A DNA stretch of 64,000 nucleotides from Amycolatopsis jejuensis (GTDB lineage: Bacteria; Actinomycetota; Actinomycetes; Mycobacteriales; Pseudonocardiaceae): NCBI RefSeq assembly GCF_000717335.1, contig NZ_JNYZ01000011.1, positions 248,001 through 312,000 of the forward strand, read 5' to 3'. The first letter of the stretch is position 1. Every line of letters starts with the position of its first letter. The translations under genes were made by a program, and so were the position numbers. Below, in pieces: positions 43,397-51,923 of the stretch. The notes beneath the pieces are model-generated. The model ran no database searches, was not told where the DNA came from, and worked only from the letters and a program-made list of their open reading frames with translations.

Positions 43397-44722
43397 TCAG
43401 GTGTCCGGCAGCATCTCGCCGTGGCGGTCCCGCAGTTTCGCCACCGCGATGAGGGTGATCAGGGAGGTGACCATCAGGTAGAACGACGGCGCGAGTGCGT
43501 TGCCGGTGCGCGCGATCAGCCAGGTCGAAATGTACGGCGCCGTGCCGCCGATCGCCGCGGCGGCCACGTTGTAGCTCACCGCGATCCCGGTGAAGCGGAT
43601 GCGGGTCGGGAACACCTCCGCGAGCGCGGTGAACATCGCCCCCATCGTGGCCGACTGGACCAGCGCGAGCACGATCAGCGCGGCCACCACCGCGACCACG
43701 TTGCCGGTGCGGATCAGCAGGAACAGCGGCAGCGTGAGCACCAGGAACGCGGCCGCCGAGCCGCCGAGCACCACCCGGCGGCCGAACCGGTCGGCGAGGT
43801 ACCCGAAGACCGGCAGAGCCGCGATGGCGACGATGATCCCGCACGCCGTGAGCCAGGACGCTGTGGCGGACGAGAAGTGCATGTTCTGCTTCAGGTACGT
43901 CGGCATGTACAGAAACACCAGGTAGTAGCCCGCGACGTTCACGACCGGCAGCGCCAGCCCGGTGGCGAGCTGGGGGAACGCCCGAAACGTTTCTGCCAGC
44001 GGGACCTTGGCGATCGCGTCGCCGCGCTGGATCCGCTCGAACGCAGGCGAGTCCTCCAGCCGCGAGCGCACGTAGAGCCCGACCGCGCCCGCGGGAAGCG
44101 CGATGAGGAACGGGATCCGCCAGCCCCACGACACCATCTGCTCGGTGGTCAGCGCCTGATTCAGCACGGCGACCAAGCCGGACGCGATGAGAAAACCGGC
44201 CAGCGAACCCATTCCGGGCGTGCTGCACAGGACCGCGCGGCGCATCGGGCGGGCCGCCTCGGCGACGTACGACACGGCACCGGCGATCTCCCCGCCCGCC
44301 GCGAGGCCTTGCAGACAGCGCAGCACGAACAGCAGAATCGGTGCTGCCACGCCGATTCCGCCGTATCCGGGCAGGAGGCCGATGACGAAGGTGGCCGCCG
44401 CCATGGACAGGATGGTGAGTGTGAGCACGCGTTTGCGTCCGGTGCGATCGCCGATGTGGCCGAACAGGATTCCGCCGATCGGCCGGACGACGAAGGCAGC
44501 GGCGAACACCGCGAAGGTGGCCAGCAGCCCGGCGGTGGTGTCGGCCTTCGGGAAGAACACCGCGGCCAGCGTGGAGGCGAGATAGCCGTAGACGCCGAAG
44601 TCGTAGAACTCCATCGCCGACCCGATCGCCCCGCCCCAGGCGACCCGCCGGGCGCTCGCGGCGTCGAGACTCTGTCGTGGTTGCGTGGTCCGGTCGAGAC
44701 TTTCGGCTGCGGGATCGGTCAT
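43397..44722 (-). CDS. MFS transporter, metabolite:H+ symporter (MHS) family, copy 1
   Basis: A 441-residue protein with twelve membrane helices. The MHS N-terminus AWGGAIGSAMEFYDFGVYGY is present, with the loop motif GHIGDRTGRKRVL between TM2 and TM3 and LADRFGRRVV between TM8 and TM9. MHS proteins carry dicarboxylates, aromatic acids or betaines. It is a tandem duplicate of the next gene upstream (about four of five residues identical by eye). Both likely import substrates of the operon; one may have shifted specificity. It is separated from copy 2 by 45 bp. Confidence 0.9.
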   Translation of the reverse strand: MTDPAAESLDRTTQPRQSLDAASARRVAWGGAIGSAMEFYDFGVYGYLASTLAAVFFPKADTTAGLLATFAVFAAAFVVRPIGGILFGHIGDRTGRKRVLTLTILSMAAATFVIGLLPGYGGIGVAAPILLFVLRCLQGLAAGGEIAGAVSYVAEAARPMRRAVLCSTPGMGSLAGFLIASGLVAVLNQALTTEQMVSWGWRIPFLIALPAGAVGLYVRSRLEDSPAFERIQRGDAIAKVPLAETFRAFPQLATGLALPVVNVAGYYLVFLYMPTYLKQNMHFSSATASWLTACGIIVAIAALPVFGYLADRFGRRVVLGGSAAAFLVLTLPLFLLIRTGNVVAVVAALIVLALVQSATMGAMFTALAEVFPTRIRFTGIAVSYNVAAAAIGGTAPYISTWLIARTGNALAPSFYLMVTSLITLIAVAKLRDRHGEMLPDT

Positions 44723-44767
44723 GACAGTCCCCTTCCGGGATCCCCCGAGAATGGTGCGTTCCGCCGC

Positions 44768-46090
44768 TCAGATGTCCAGCAGTTCACCCCGGCGGTCCCG
44801 CAAAGTCGCCACCACCGCGAGCGTGACCACGGCGGCGACCATCAGGTAGAACGACGGCGCGAGCCCGTTTCCGGTCCGCGCGATCAGCCAGGTCGAGACG
44901 TACGGCGCCGTGCCGCCGATCACCGCGGCGGTGACGTTGAAGCTCACCGCGATCCCGGTGAAGCGGATGCGGGTCGGGAACACCTCGGCCAGTGCGGCGA
45001 ACATCGCCCCCATGGTCGCCGACTGGATCAGCGCGAGCACGACCAGCGCCGCCGCCACCGCGACCAGGTTGCCGGTGCGGATCAGCAGGAACAGCGGCAG
45101 CGTGAGCACCAGGTACCCGGCCGCGGAGCCGCCGAGCACCACCCGGCGGCCGAACCGGTCGGCCAGGTGCCCGAACAGCGGCAAGGCGGCAATGGCGACG
45201 ATGATGGCGAACGTGGTGAGCCAGGCCGCGGTCGACGCCGAGAGGTGCACGGTCTGGCGGAGGTAGGTCGGCATGAACAGGAAGATCAGGTAGTACCCGG
45301 CGAAATCCGCGACGGGCAGCGCCAGTCCTTTGAGGAGCTCCGGGAGCGCACGAAACGTTTCGGCAAGCGGGACCCGGGCAATCGCGTCGTTGCGCTGGAC
45401 GCGCGCGAAGGCAGGTGAGTCCTCCAGCCGCGAGCGCACGTAGAAGCCGACCACCCCGGCGGGCAGCGCGATGAGGAACGGAATCCGCCAGCCCCACGAC
45501 ACCATCTGCTCGGTGGTGAGCGTCTGGTTCAGCACGGCGACCAGCCCGGACGCGACGAGAAAGCCGGTCAGGGAGCCCATTTCGGTGGTACTGCACAGGA
45601 TTCCACGCCGGGCCGGACGCGCGGCCTCCGCGACATAGGACACCGCACCGGCGATCTCCCCGCCCGCGGCAAGACCCTGCAGGCAGCGCAGCACCAGCAG
45701 CAGAATCGGTGCTGCCACGCCGATTCCGCCGTACCCGGGCAGGAGGCCGATGAGGAAAGTGGCGGTGGCCATGGACAGGATGGTGACGGTGAGGACCCGT
45801 TTGCGACCCCGCCGGTCGCCGATGTGGCCGAAGAGGATTCCGCCGATCGGCCGGAGGATGAACGCGGCGGCGAACACCGCGAACGTGGCCAGCAGCCCCG
45901 CCGTGGTGTCCTCTTTCGGGAAGAACACCGTGGCCAGCGTGGAGGCGAGATAGCCGTAGACCGCGAAGTCGTAGAACTCCATCGCCGACCCGATCGCCCC
46001 GCCCCAGGCAACGCGACGGGCGCTCACGGCGTCGAGGCTTTGTGGTGGTTGCGTGGTCCGGTCGAGACTCCCGGCCGCGGGATCGGTCAT
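44768..46090 (-). CDS. MFS transporter, MHS family, copy 2
   Basis: A 440-residue twelve-helix protein almost parallel to copy 1, with SAMEFYDFAVYGY, GHIGDRRGRKRVL and LADRFGRRVV. Differences cluster in TM helices 5 and 7 and in the C-terminal tail (RRGELLDI). The start ATG overlaps the amidohydrolase stop (ATGA, 46087-46090), so this copy is the one tied into the operon and copy 1 probably arose by duplication behind it. Confidence 0.9.
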   Translation of the reverse strand: MTDPAAGSLDRTTQPPQSLDAVSARRVAWGGAIGSAMEFYDFAVYGYLASTLATVFFPKEDTTAGLLATFAVFAAAFILRPIGGILFGHIGDRRGRKRVLTVTILSMATATFLIGLLPGYGGIGVAAPILLLVLRCLQGLAAGGEIAGAVSYVAEAARPARRGILCSTTEMGSLTGFLVASGLVAVLNQTLTTEQMVSWGWRIPFLIALPAGVVGFYVRSRLEDSPAFARVQRNDAIARVPLAETFRALPELLKGLALPVADFAGYYLIFLFMPTYLRQTVHLSASTAAWLTTFAIIVAIAALPLFGHLADRFGRRVVLGGSAAGYLVLTLPLFLLIRTGNLVAVAAALVVLALIQSATMGAMFAALAEVFPTRIRFTGIAVSFNVTAAVIGGTAPYVSTWLIARTGNGLAPSFYLMVAAVVTLAVVATLRDRRGELLDI

Positions 46091-47310
46091 GACACGTCCC
46101 CTTCCGGATGTTCCGGGATACCGAAAAGACGGCAGGCATTGCCGCCGAGGATGTTGCGTTTCGCTTGTTCGGTGAGGAACGGCAGATCGTAGATCGTGCT
46201 GGGCAGGTCGAAGTCCCAGTGCGGATAGTCGGAGGAGTACATCAGCTGGTGCTCGGCGTCGATCATGTCGAAGGTGGTCTTCAGCACCGACAGGTCGTTC
46301 GGGCGTTCCATCGGCTGCGACGTGTAGTACATCTTCCGCATGTAGTCGCTCGGCAGCGCGCGCAGCAGGGGCGCCTCCGACGACCGCATTTTGTACTCGT
46401 TGTCCAGCCGTTGCATCAGGAACGGGATCCAGGCGAGGCCACCCTCGATCCACAGCACCCGGAGGCCGGGGAATCGTTCCGGCAGCCCGTTGATCACCCA
46501 GTTCGTGAGGTGCACCATGTTGTAGAACGGGAAACCCAGGCTGTGCACGGAAATGAACTTGTTGAACTGCTGCATCGAGCGCTCGTGCCAGCTGTACCCG
46601 GCGTGGAAGCCCAGCGGCATCCCGCGTTCTTCCAATTCCCGGTACAGCTTCATGTACCCGTTGTCGTGCACCGGGTTGAACCGCACGCTCGTCACCATGA
46701 ATCCGACTACCCCGGGGACATCGGCGTATTCCCGCACGATTTCCAGGCAGGCTTCCGGATTGCCGAACGGCAGGTACAACATCGTCAGGATGTGCGGGTC
46801 GGCGCTGATCACCTTTTCGATCACCCAGCGCGCGTACGCCCGGGCCAGCCCGATTTCGACCTCCCGCGCCGGATGCAGGCCGAGATTGAGCATCGGCGTG
46901 GGAAACATGATCTGGTAATCGATCCCCATGGCGTCCATGGCCCGCCGGACGATCACCGCGTCGCGATGCGCGCCTTCCGCACCCGCCATTTCCTTCTTGC
47001 GCATCGGATACCGGGTCAACCGGCCGGAGAGGTCCTGGTTTCCCCATTCCGGAGTCATCAGGCCGGTGTTGTTGACCTCGGCCGCGCCGCCGCGCTGGGC
47101 GAAATGCCGCAGCACTTCGTCCTCGAGGTAGCCGACGATTTCCGCCCACGATTCGGTTTCGTAATGGTGCGCGTCGACGTCGACGATCGTGAAGTCCTGG
47201 TAATTGCGCTCGGCCGCCTGCCGGGCGGCATTGCGCAGGTGCTCGCTCGTGTTGAAGTCGTCGTCCGGCGACATCCGGTGGCCGGCCTGCGGGCGGGACG
47301 TCGTGGTCAT
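46087..47310 (-). CDS. Amidohydrolase_2 (ACMSD-like) family protein
   Basis: A 407-residue metal-dependent hydrolase or decarboxylase. The first metal motif is IVDVDAHHYET (about residue 43), then LGFHAGYSWHERS, the region around WIEGGLAWIPFL, and the second metal Asp in MYSSDYPHWDFD. This order fits the ACMSD/2,3-dihydroxybenzoate decarboxylase branch, which removes CO2 from aromatic or ring-opened acids, rather than a classical deaminase. ATG 47310 is the start; the frame is open to 47364. Adjacent Rieske and transporter genes suggest an aromatic or heterocyclic acid as substrate. Confidence 0.85.
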   Translation of the reverse strand: MTTTSRPQAGHRMSPDDDFNTSEHLRNAARQAAERNYQDFTIVDVDAHHYETESWAEIVGYLEDEVLRHFAQRGGAAEVNNTGLMTPEWGNQDLSGRLTRYPMRKKEMAGAEGAHRDAVIVRRAMDAMGIDYQIMFPTPMLNLGLHPAREVEIGLARAYARWVIEKVISADPHILTMLYLPFGNPEACLEIVREYADVPGVVGFMVTSVRFNPVHDNGYMKLYRELEERGMPLGFHAGYSWHERSMQQFNKFISVHSLGFPFYNMVHLTNWVINGLPERFPGLRVLWIEGGLAWIPFLMQRLDNEYKMRSSEAPLLRALPSDYMRKMYYTSQPMERPNDLSVLKTTFDMIDAEHQLMYSSDYPHWDFDLPSTIYDLPFLTEQAKRNILGGNACRLFGIPEHPEGDVS

Positions 47311-47615
47311 GAGGTGGCTCCCGCCTCGTTCGTCGGCAGGTCGTGCCCGGCACGGGTCTGCCACATGGCCAGCTCGAACAGTTCGATGTTGAGCTGCTTG
47401 AGAATCCCGCTCACCGCGATGACCGCCTCGGTCGCGGTGACGCCGGGAGTGCCCGGCTCGTCCGGGAAAGCGGGCTCGGCGGCGTGCACGTCGGCCGCCG
47501 CGGCGTAGTGCCGCACCGCCAGCGCCAGCAGCTGCTGCACCACCGGGAGCGGAAGCTCGCCGACCTGCGGCGGATCCGCGAGCAGCGCGCGGACGTCCTC
47601 GATCCGGTCAGTCAT
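47307..47615 (-). CDS. Small helical protein between Rieske and amidohydrolase genes
   Basis: A 102-residue protein (TDRIEDVRALLADPPQVGEL, then QQLLALAVRHYAAAADVHA, then VTATEAVIAVSGILKQLNIE) predicted almost wholly helical. It has no cysteine and no signal. It overlaps the Rieske gene by 8 bp and the amidohydrolase by 4 bp (ATGA), so it is a dedicated component of this operon. I do not recognise it; a small partner or stabilising subunit of the amidohydrolase is a reasonable guess. Confidence 0.65.
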   Translation of the reverse strand: MTDRIEDVRALLADPPQVGELPLPVVQQLLALAVRHYAAAADVHAAEPAFPDEPGTPGVTATEAVIAVSGILKQLNIELFELAMWQTRAGHDLPTNEAGATS

Positions 47616-47982
47616 CTTCGACCACCACATACACTTCGCCGTCGCGGACCACCGTTTCGAACACCCGCAGCGCGGCCCCCGGTTCGGTGACCGATTTCCC
47701 GGTGGGGAATTCGTATTCCCATCCGTGCCAGGGACAGGCGAGATGGAAGACCGAGTCCGAAAAACGTTCGCCGAGTACCGACCGGTCCTCGCCGAGAATT
47801 GCTTCGACCCGGCCGTTGATCACGCCCTCGCACACCGGACCGCCCTGATGCAGGCACCGGTTCTCGAAAGCCATCACGGTGCCGCGGTGGGCGAGCACCC
47901 CGATTTCCCGCTCCCCCGCGGAGACGAAAATCCGGCGCCCGCCGGTCAATACCGCGAGATCACCGACCAGGATTTCAGCCAT
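47608..47982 (-). CDS. Rieske [2Fe-2S] ferredoxin-like protein
   Basis: A 124-residue Rieske domain. Cluster ligands are C43 and H45 in NRCLHQGG, and C83 and H86 in ACPWHGWEY. The 37 residues between H45 and C83 exceed the roughly 15-17 of most Rieske ferredoxins; the extra loop (EGVINGRVEAILGEDRSVLG) may cover the cluster. It has no oxygenase partner nearby, so it may act as an electron carrier or accessory protein for the amidohydrolase pathway. It heads the operon; a promoter with TTGACC and TATTCT lies at 48018-48047. Confidence 0.85.
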   Translation of the reverse strand: MAEILVGDLAVLTGGRRIFVSAGEREIGVLAHRGTVMAFENRCLHQGGPVCEGVINGRVEAILGEDRSVLGERFSDSVFHLACPWHGWEYEFPTGKSVTEPGAALRVFETVVRDGEVYVVVEDD

Positions 47983-48017
47983 CTGTGCATCCTCTCCGCA
48001 CCGGAAGATCGAAGGAC

Positions 48018-48054
48018 AGAATAATTTTCCCGCGAGCCGGAGGTCAAATACCGA
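48018..48054 (-). promoter_or_regulatory. Promoter of the Rieske operon with shared TATTTGACC element
   Basis: Minus strand: -35 TTGACC (48047-48042), 18-nt spacer, -10 TATTCT (48023-48018). The -35 is embedded in TCGGTATTTGACC (48054-48042). This 13-mer is repeated exactly at 54633-54621 before the ABC transporter operon, and TATTTGACC recurs at 55993-56001. Confidence 0.65.
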
Positions 48055-48069
48055 ACCGGCGATGGAGGT

Positions 48070-48085
48070 ATAAGACGCTTGCTAT
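48070..48085. promoter_or_regulatory. Candidate LysR binding site
   Basis: ATAAGACGCTTGCTAT has ATA/TAT ends and an internal AAG-CTT dyad. Its centre is about 65 bp upstream of the predicted Rieske-operon start, which is the normal position of a LysR recognition site. It lies just after the end of the LysR gene. Confidence 0.4.
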
Positions 48086-48106
48086 CCACGAAGCGGCGAA
48101 AACAAT

Positions 48107-49015
48107 TCAGCCGGACCCCAGCGCCGCCCTGATCACGTCGAGCACCTTGTGCTGCGCCGCGGTGAGGGTGGTCTGCGCCCGCCTGCCGAGCCACAACGGG
48201 ATTTCGAACGGTTCGCCGACCAGGTCCAGCCGCGTGATCTCCCCGTGTTCGAGCGCGCTTTCCACCACATTCTCCGACAGCAGCCCCACGCCGATTCCGG
48301 CCCGTACCCCGGTTTTGATGCTCTCCGGGTCGCCCAGTTCCATGATGACCCGCCGCATCGGGAGGCCACGGTGGCGGAACTGCCCGTCGATCAATTGCCG
48401 GTGGACCTGGTCCTTCGGCCCGCACACGAACGGGAGCCCGGCGAGCGTTTCGCCGCTGATCGGCCCTTCCGGATGCCCGTGGCCGGGCGCGGCGACCGGG
48501 ACCAGCCGGTCCGGCCGCAGTGCCTCCCAGGTGATGTCCGGCGTGGAATCGGCGCTTTCCAGCGCCACCACCGCGAGGTCGCACCGGCCCTCGGCCAGCG
48601 CGAGCACCGCGGCGTGCGGATGGAGGGTGATCAGCGAGATCAGGACCCCCGGCAGCTCCTGGTAGACCTCGCTGAGCACCTTGGGCAGCACGTAGTTCCC
48701 CACCGACAGGCTCGCCCCGACCACCACCGAGCCGCGCGAACCGTTGCCCAGCTCCGCGATGAGCCGGCGGGCGCCGTGCGTGCGGTCCAGAACCGAACGG
48801 GCCCAGGCGTACACGACCTCGCCCGCCTCGCTGGTCTCCATGGTCTTGCCGTTGAAGTGGATGAGCGGGGCCCCGATCCGGCGTTCCAGCGAACGCAGCT
48901 GCGCACTCACCGCCGGTTGCGCGATCCCGCGTTCGCGCGCGACCTGGGTGACGCTGCGGCTTTCGACCACCCGGCAGAAGATCTGCAGCTGGTTCAAGGT
49001 GATTCGCGGATCCAC
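48107..49015 (-). CDS. LysR-family transcriptional regulator
   Basis: A 302-residue LTTR. The helix-turn-helix is TLNQLQIFCRVVESRSVTQVA followed by IAQPAVSAQLRSLERRIG. The effector-binding domain begins GSVVVGASLSVGNYVLP and ends with GVGLLSENVVES. GTG 49015 with GGGAGGG upstream is chosen over the open frame to 49090. It stands between the Rieske operon (124 bp downstream) and the aldehyde dehydrogenase gene (71 bp upstream), all on one strand, so it may be read from the ABC operon and control one or both. Confidence 0.87.
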   Translation of the reverse strand: MDPRITLNQLQIFCRVVESRSVTQVARERGIAQPAVSAQLRSLERRIGAPLIHFNGKTMETSEAGEVVYAWARSVLDRTHGARRLIAELGNGSRGSVVVGASLSVGNYVLPKVLSEVYQELPGVLISLITLHPHAAVLALAEGRCDLAVVALESADSTPDITWEALRPDRLVPVAAPGHGHPEGPISGETLAGLPFVCGPKDQVHRQLIDGQFRHRGLPMRRVIMELGDPESIKTGVRAGIGVGLLSENVVESALEHGEITRLDLVGEPFEIPLWLGRRAQTTLTAAQHKVLDVIRAALGSG

Positions 49016-49086
49016 GTCGTGCCCTCCCGCGCTCCGGCAGCACTGCCGGTCTTGTCGAGCCGGGCCCGATCCTACGCGATCGGCAC

Positions 49087-50544
49087 TCACCGCCGGGAAA
49101 GCCGGACGTGGACGCTCTTGACCGCCGCATACGATTCGATCTCATCCAGCGCCTCCTCTCGCCCGACCCCGGATTCCTTGACCCCGCCGAACGGGGTGCC
49201 CGGAAAATGCGTCGCGACCTCGTTGATCCACACGTAACCGGCCGCCAGCCGGTGCGCCACGCGATGGGCCTGGCCGAGGTCGTCGCTCCACACGCTCGCG
49301 GTGAGCCCGTAGCGGCTGTCGTTGGCGATGGCCACCGCTTCGTCCTCGGTGCCGAACGACGTCACCGTCACCACCGGGCCGAACACTTCTTCCTGCGCAA
49401 CGGCCATTTTCGGGGCGACCTCGGTGAGCAACGTCGGTGGGTAGAAGTAGCCGCCATCCGCCAGCTCGGGGCCTTGGCCGAGCCGCTGGGTGGCGCCGTC
49501 GGCCAGCCCGCGCTGCACCCAGCCGTGCACCGATTCCAGGTGCGGGCGCGAGATCAGCGGTCCCATCGTGGCGGCCGGATCGAGTGGCGGGCCCAGCCGG
49601 ACCGCCGTCATCCGCTCGGCGAGGGCCGAGACGAACTCGTCGTGCAGCTGGTCGTGCACCAGGATCCGGCTGGTCGCGCCGCACGATTGTCCTTGCGTGG
49701 ACGTGAAGTTCATGCCGTCGAATGCGCCCTGGGCTGCTTCCTGGACGTCCACCCCGGGAAACACGAGCATCGGGTTCTTGCCGCCGAGCTCCAGGGTCAC
49801 CGTTTTCACCGCTGACCGGGCCGCGGCCTCCTGGATGGCGCGGCCGGTGGACACGCTCCCGATGAACGCGATCCGCCGGATCTCCGGATGCGCAACGATC
49901 GCCTGTCCGGCCTTCCCGCCGGTCAGCACGCTGAAGAGCCCGGACGGCATCAGGTCGTCCACCAGCTCCGCCCAGCGCAGGGCACTCAGCGCCGTCTGCA
50001 CGGCCGGTTTGAGAATCACCGCGTTTCCGGCGAGCAGGGCAGGAACCACCCGCGTGGTCGCGTAGAGCAGCGGATGGTTGTACGCGACGATCCGGCCGAC
50101 CACGCCGTACGGCTCATGCCGGGTGTAGTGGAACCGGCCGGGGCCGCCGTCCATCGCCGCCCCGCGCATCGCGAGCGCGAGACCGGCCTGGGTCCGCAGC
50201 ATCCGCACGGAATTCGTCACGTCGAGCCGGGCCGCGGTGAGCGGGTTGCCGCTGTCGATGGCGTCCAGCGTGGCGAGGTCTTCGCTGTTCGCGGCGAGCC
50301 GGTCCGCCATCGCGTGGACGACCGCAGCGCGCTCGGACATCGTGGTGTCCCGCCAGGTCAGCGCGGCTTGCCGGGCGGCTTCGCAGGCCAACTCCACGTC
50401 GGCCGGACCTGCCTCGGGTACCCGGCACAGCTCGGCGCCGGTGGCCGGGTCGATGGCGGGTGCGGTGGCGCCGTCGGCGGCCGGGCGGGAGCGACCGGCA
50501 ATGCGCAGTCCCCAGTCGTGCCCGCGGATGCTCTGATGGTCCAT
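49087..50544 (-). CDS. Aldehyde dehydrogenase (betaine aldehyde dehydrogenase-like)
   Basis: A 485-residue ALDH with ELGGKNPMLVFPG, GQSCGATSRILVH carrying the catalytic Cys, EEVFGPVVTVTSFG, and the C-terminal GTPFGGVKESGVGREEALDEI. The last feature is typical of betaine or aminoaldehyde dehydrogenases. It follows the ATZ/TRZ amidohydrolase by 22 bp and is part of the ABC-transporter operon. It presumably oxidises an aldehyde released from a ring-opened nitrogen compound. Confidence 0.87.
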   Translation of the reverse strand: MDHQSIRGHDWGLRIAGRSRPAADGATAPAIDPATGAELCRVPEAGPADVELACEAARQAALTWRDTTMSERAAVVHAMADRLAANSEDLATLDAIDSGNPLTAARLDVTNSVRMLRTQAGLALAMRGAAMDGGPGRFHYTRHEPYGVVGRIVAYNHPLLYATTRVVPALLAGNAVILKPAVQTALSALRWAELVDDLMPSGLFSVLTGGKAGQAIVAHPEIRRIAFIGSVSTGRAIQEAAARSAVKTVTLELGGKNPMLVFPGVDVQEAAQGAFDGMNFTSTQGQSCGATSRILVHDQLHDEFVSALAERMTAVRLGPPLDPAATMGPLISRPHLESVHGWVQRGLADGATQRLGQGPELADGGYFYPPTLLTEVAPKMAVAQEEVFGPVVTVTSFGTEDEAVAIANDSRYGLTASVWSDDLGQAHRVAHRLAAGYVWINEVATHFPGTPFGGVKESGVGREEALDEIESYAAVKSVHVRLSRR

Positions 50545-50566
50545 GGTGTCCTCACGGGATAGTCGG

Positions 50567-51913
50567 TCACGGCTCGAGGTCGGCCGGGGGGACGGCGTCG
50601 CCTGCCGCGGCCAGGATGCGTTCCTTGGCTCCGGCGCCGAGCCCGGCGAGCGTCGCGTAATCCACGCCGACGAGCCGCCCGTCGCGTTTGCGGAACTCCC
50701 CGGCCACCAGGACGTGCCGGATCTCCGCTTCGCTGGAGTACAGCACCAGATGCGTGGCCGGATCGCCGTGCGCGCGGCCGAACGGCTGAGGGTCGAGGAC
50801 GATCAGGTCGGCGTCGTACCCGACCTCGATGGAGCCGATCCGGTCGCCGAGCCCGATCGCCTCCGCGCCGAGTTTGCTGCCGGTCTGCGCGACGTAGCGC
50901 GCCGACAACGTCGGGCTGCCCTCGCCGCGGGTGATCGGCAAGCGTCCGGCGGCGCGTTCCCGGGCTCCGTCCAGCTGACGTTGCAGGAAGTACAGCAGGC
51001 GCAGCTGCGGGAGGATGCTCAGCCGGGCCAAGGCGGGACCATCGACGCCCAGCGCGAGGTCGATCCCGTGCGCGCGGGCTCGCTCGATCACGGAGTGCGA
51101 GCGGTTGCCGGAGAAGGACTCCGCTTCCGGCTGCAGCGAGATCGTGCCACCGACGCTCGCTAGTGCACGGAGGTCGGCGTCGTTCGCGTAATTGCAGTGC
51201 ACTGGCAGGATGTCCGCGCCGAGGACGCCGATCCGTTCGAGGGTGGCGATGGCGCCGACCTCGTTGTCGTGGAACGTCATCGGCACGCCGAGCGACCGGG
51301 CCCAGCCGATGACGTCGGCGGTGGTTTCCGGCGGGGTGACCTGGATGTCGTCCAGTGCGACGGCGATCGAGGTCAAGGCGGTCGCTTGGCCGTGCAGCCA
51401 TTCGATCCCATTGCGGCGGTCTCGATCGTCCACAAAGGACTTCTCGACGACGGAGTAACGATTCTTCAGGTCACCGGCAAGGATTGCGCGGATCCCCGCC
51501 GCCTGTAGTCCGTCGAGCGCGGCCCGGCCGAGGTCCCGCGACTGCATGGCGAACTCGTAGTCGAGAACGCACGTGACGCCGTGGTCCAGCAGTTCCAGCG
51601 CGCCGAGGTACAACGCGGTGTTGAGATCCCGGCTGCTGAGGTACCGGGCGAGCGGTGGTACCAAAGCGAAGTACTCGTTGCCCCAGGCGCCGGTGGCCAG
51701 TCCGCGGAGGACCGCTTGCCACAGGTGAGTGTGCGTGTCGACCAGTCCGGGTGCGACGATCATTCCGCTGACGTCGACGACCTCGGCGCCGGGCGCGGCC
51801 AGGTCCGGACCGATTGCCGCGATCTTCCCGGCCGCGATCAGCACGTCCTGGGGATCAGTGCTCCGGTCGTGCCAGAGCAGCGGGATCCCGCCCTTGAGCA
51901 AGGTGTGCGCCAT
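50567..51913 (-). CDS. ATZ/TRZ-type amidohydrolase (deaminase-like)
   Basis: A 448-residue amidohydrolase-superfamily enzyme. The N-terminal metal motif is GLVDTHTHLWQAVLRG (about residue 60), followed by MTFHDNEVG, DILPVHCNYAND and LGVDGPALARLS, the HxH/H/D set of the single-metal deaminase or chlorohydrolase group. The C-terminus has GYDADLIVLDPQPFG. Members hydrolyse C-N or C-Cl bonds of s-triazines, guanine, cytosine or similar heterocycles. ATG 51913 with GGGGGA-like site is chosen; the open frame to 52039 overlaps the ATPase gene. It is followed 22 bp later by aldehyde dehydrogenase. Confidence 0.85.
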   Translation of the reverse strand: MAHTLLKGGIPLLWHDRSTDPQDVLIAAGKIAAIGPDLAAPGAEVVDVSGMIVAPGLVDTHTHLWQAVLRGLATGAWGNEYFALVPPLARYLSSRDLNTALYLGALELLDHGVTCVLDYEFAMQSRDLGRAALDGLQAAGIRAILAGDLKNRYSVVEKSFVDDRDRRNGIEWLHGQATALTSIAVALDDIQVTPPETTADVIGWARSLGVPMTFHDNEVGAIATLERIGVLGADILPVHCNYANDADLRALASVGGTISLQPEAESFSGNRSHSVIERARAHGIDLALGVDGPALARLSILPQLRLLYFLQRQLDGARERAAGRLPITRGEGSPTLSARYVAQTGSKLGAEAIGLGDRIGSIEVGYDADLIVLDPQPFGRAHGDPATHLVLYSSEAEIRHVLVAGEFRKRDGRLVGVDYATLAGLGAGAKERILAAAGDAVPPADLEP

Positions 51914-51923
51914 GGCTCCCCCC

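Noticed and set aside
41873..45418. Open frame of 1181 codons on the plus strand opposite the E1 and MFS genes
   Set aside because: It spans several real minus-strand genes, gives low-complexity Gly/Arg/His text, and repeats itself only because the two MFS genes are duplicates.
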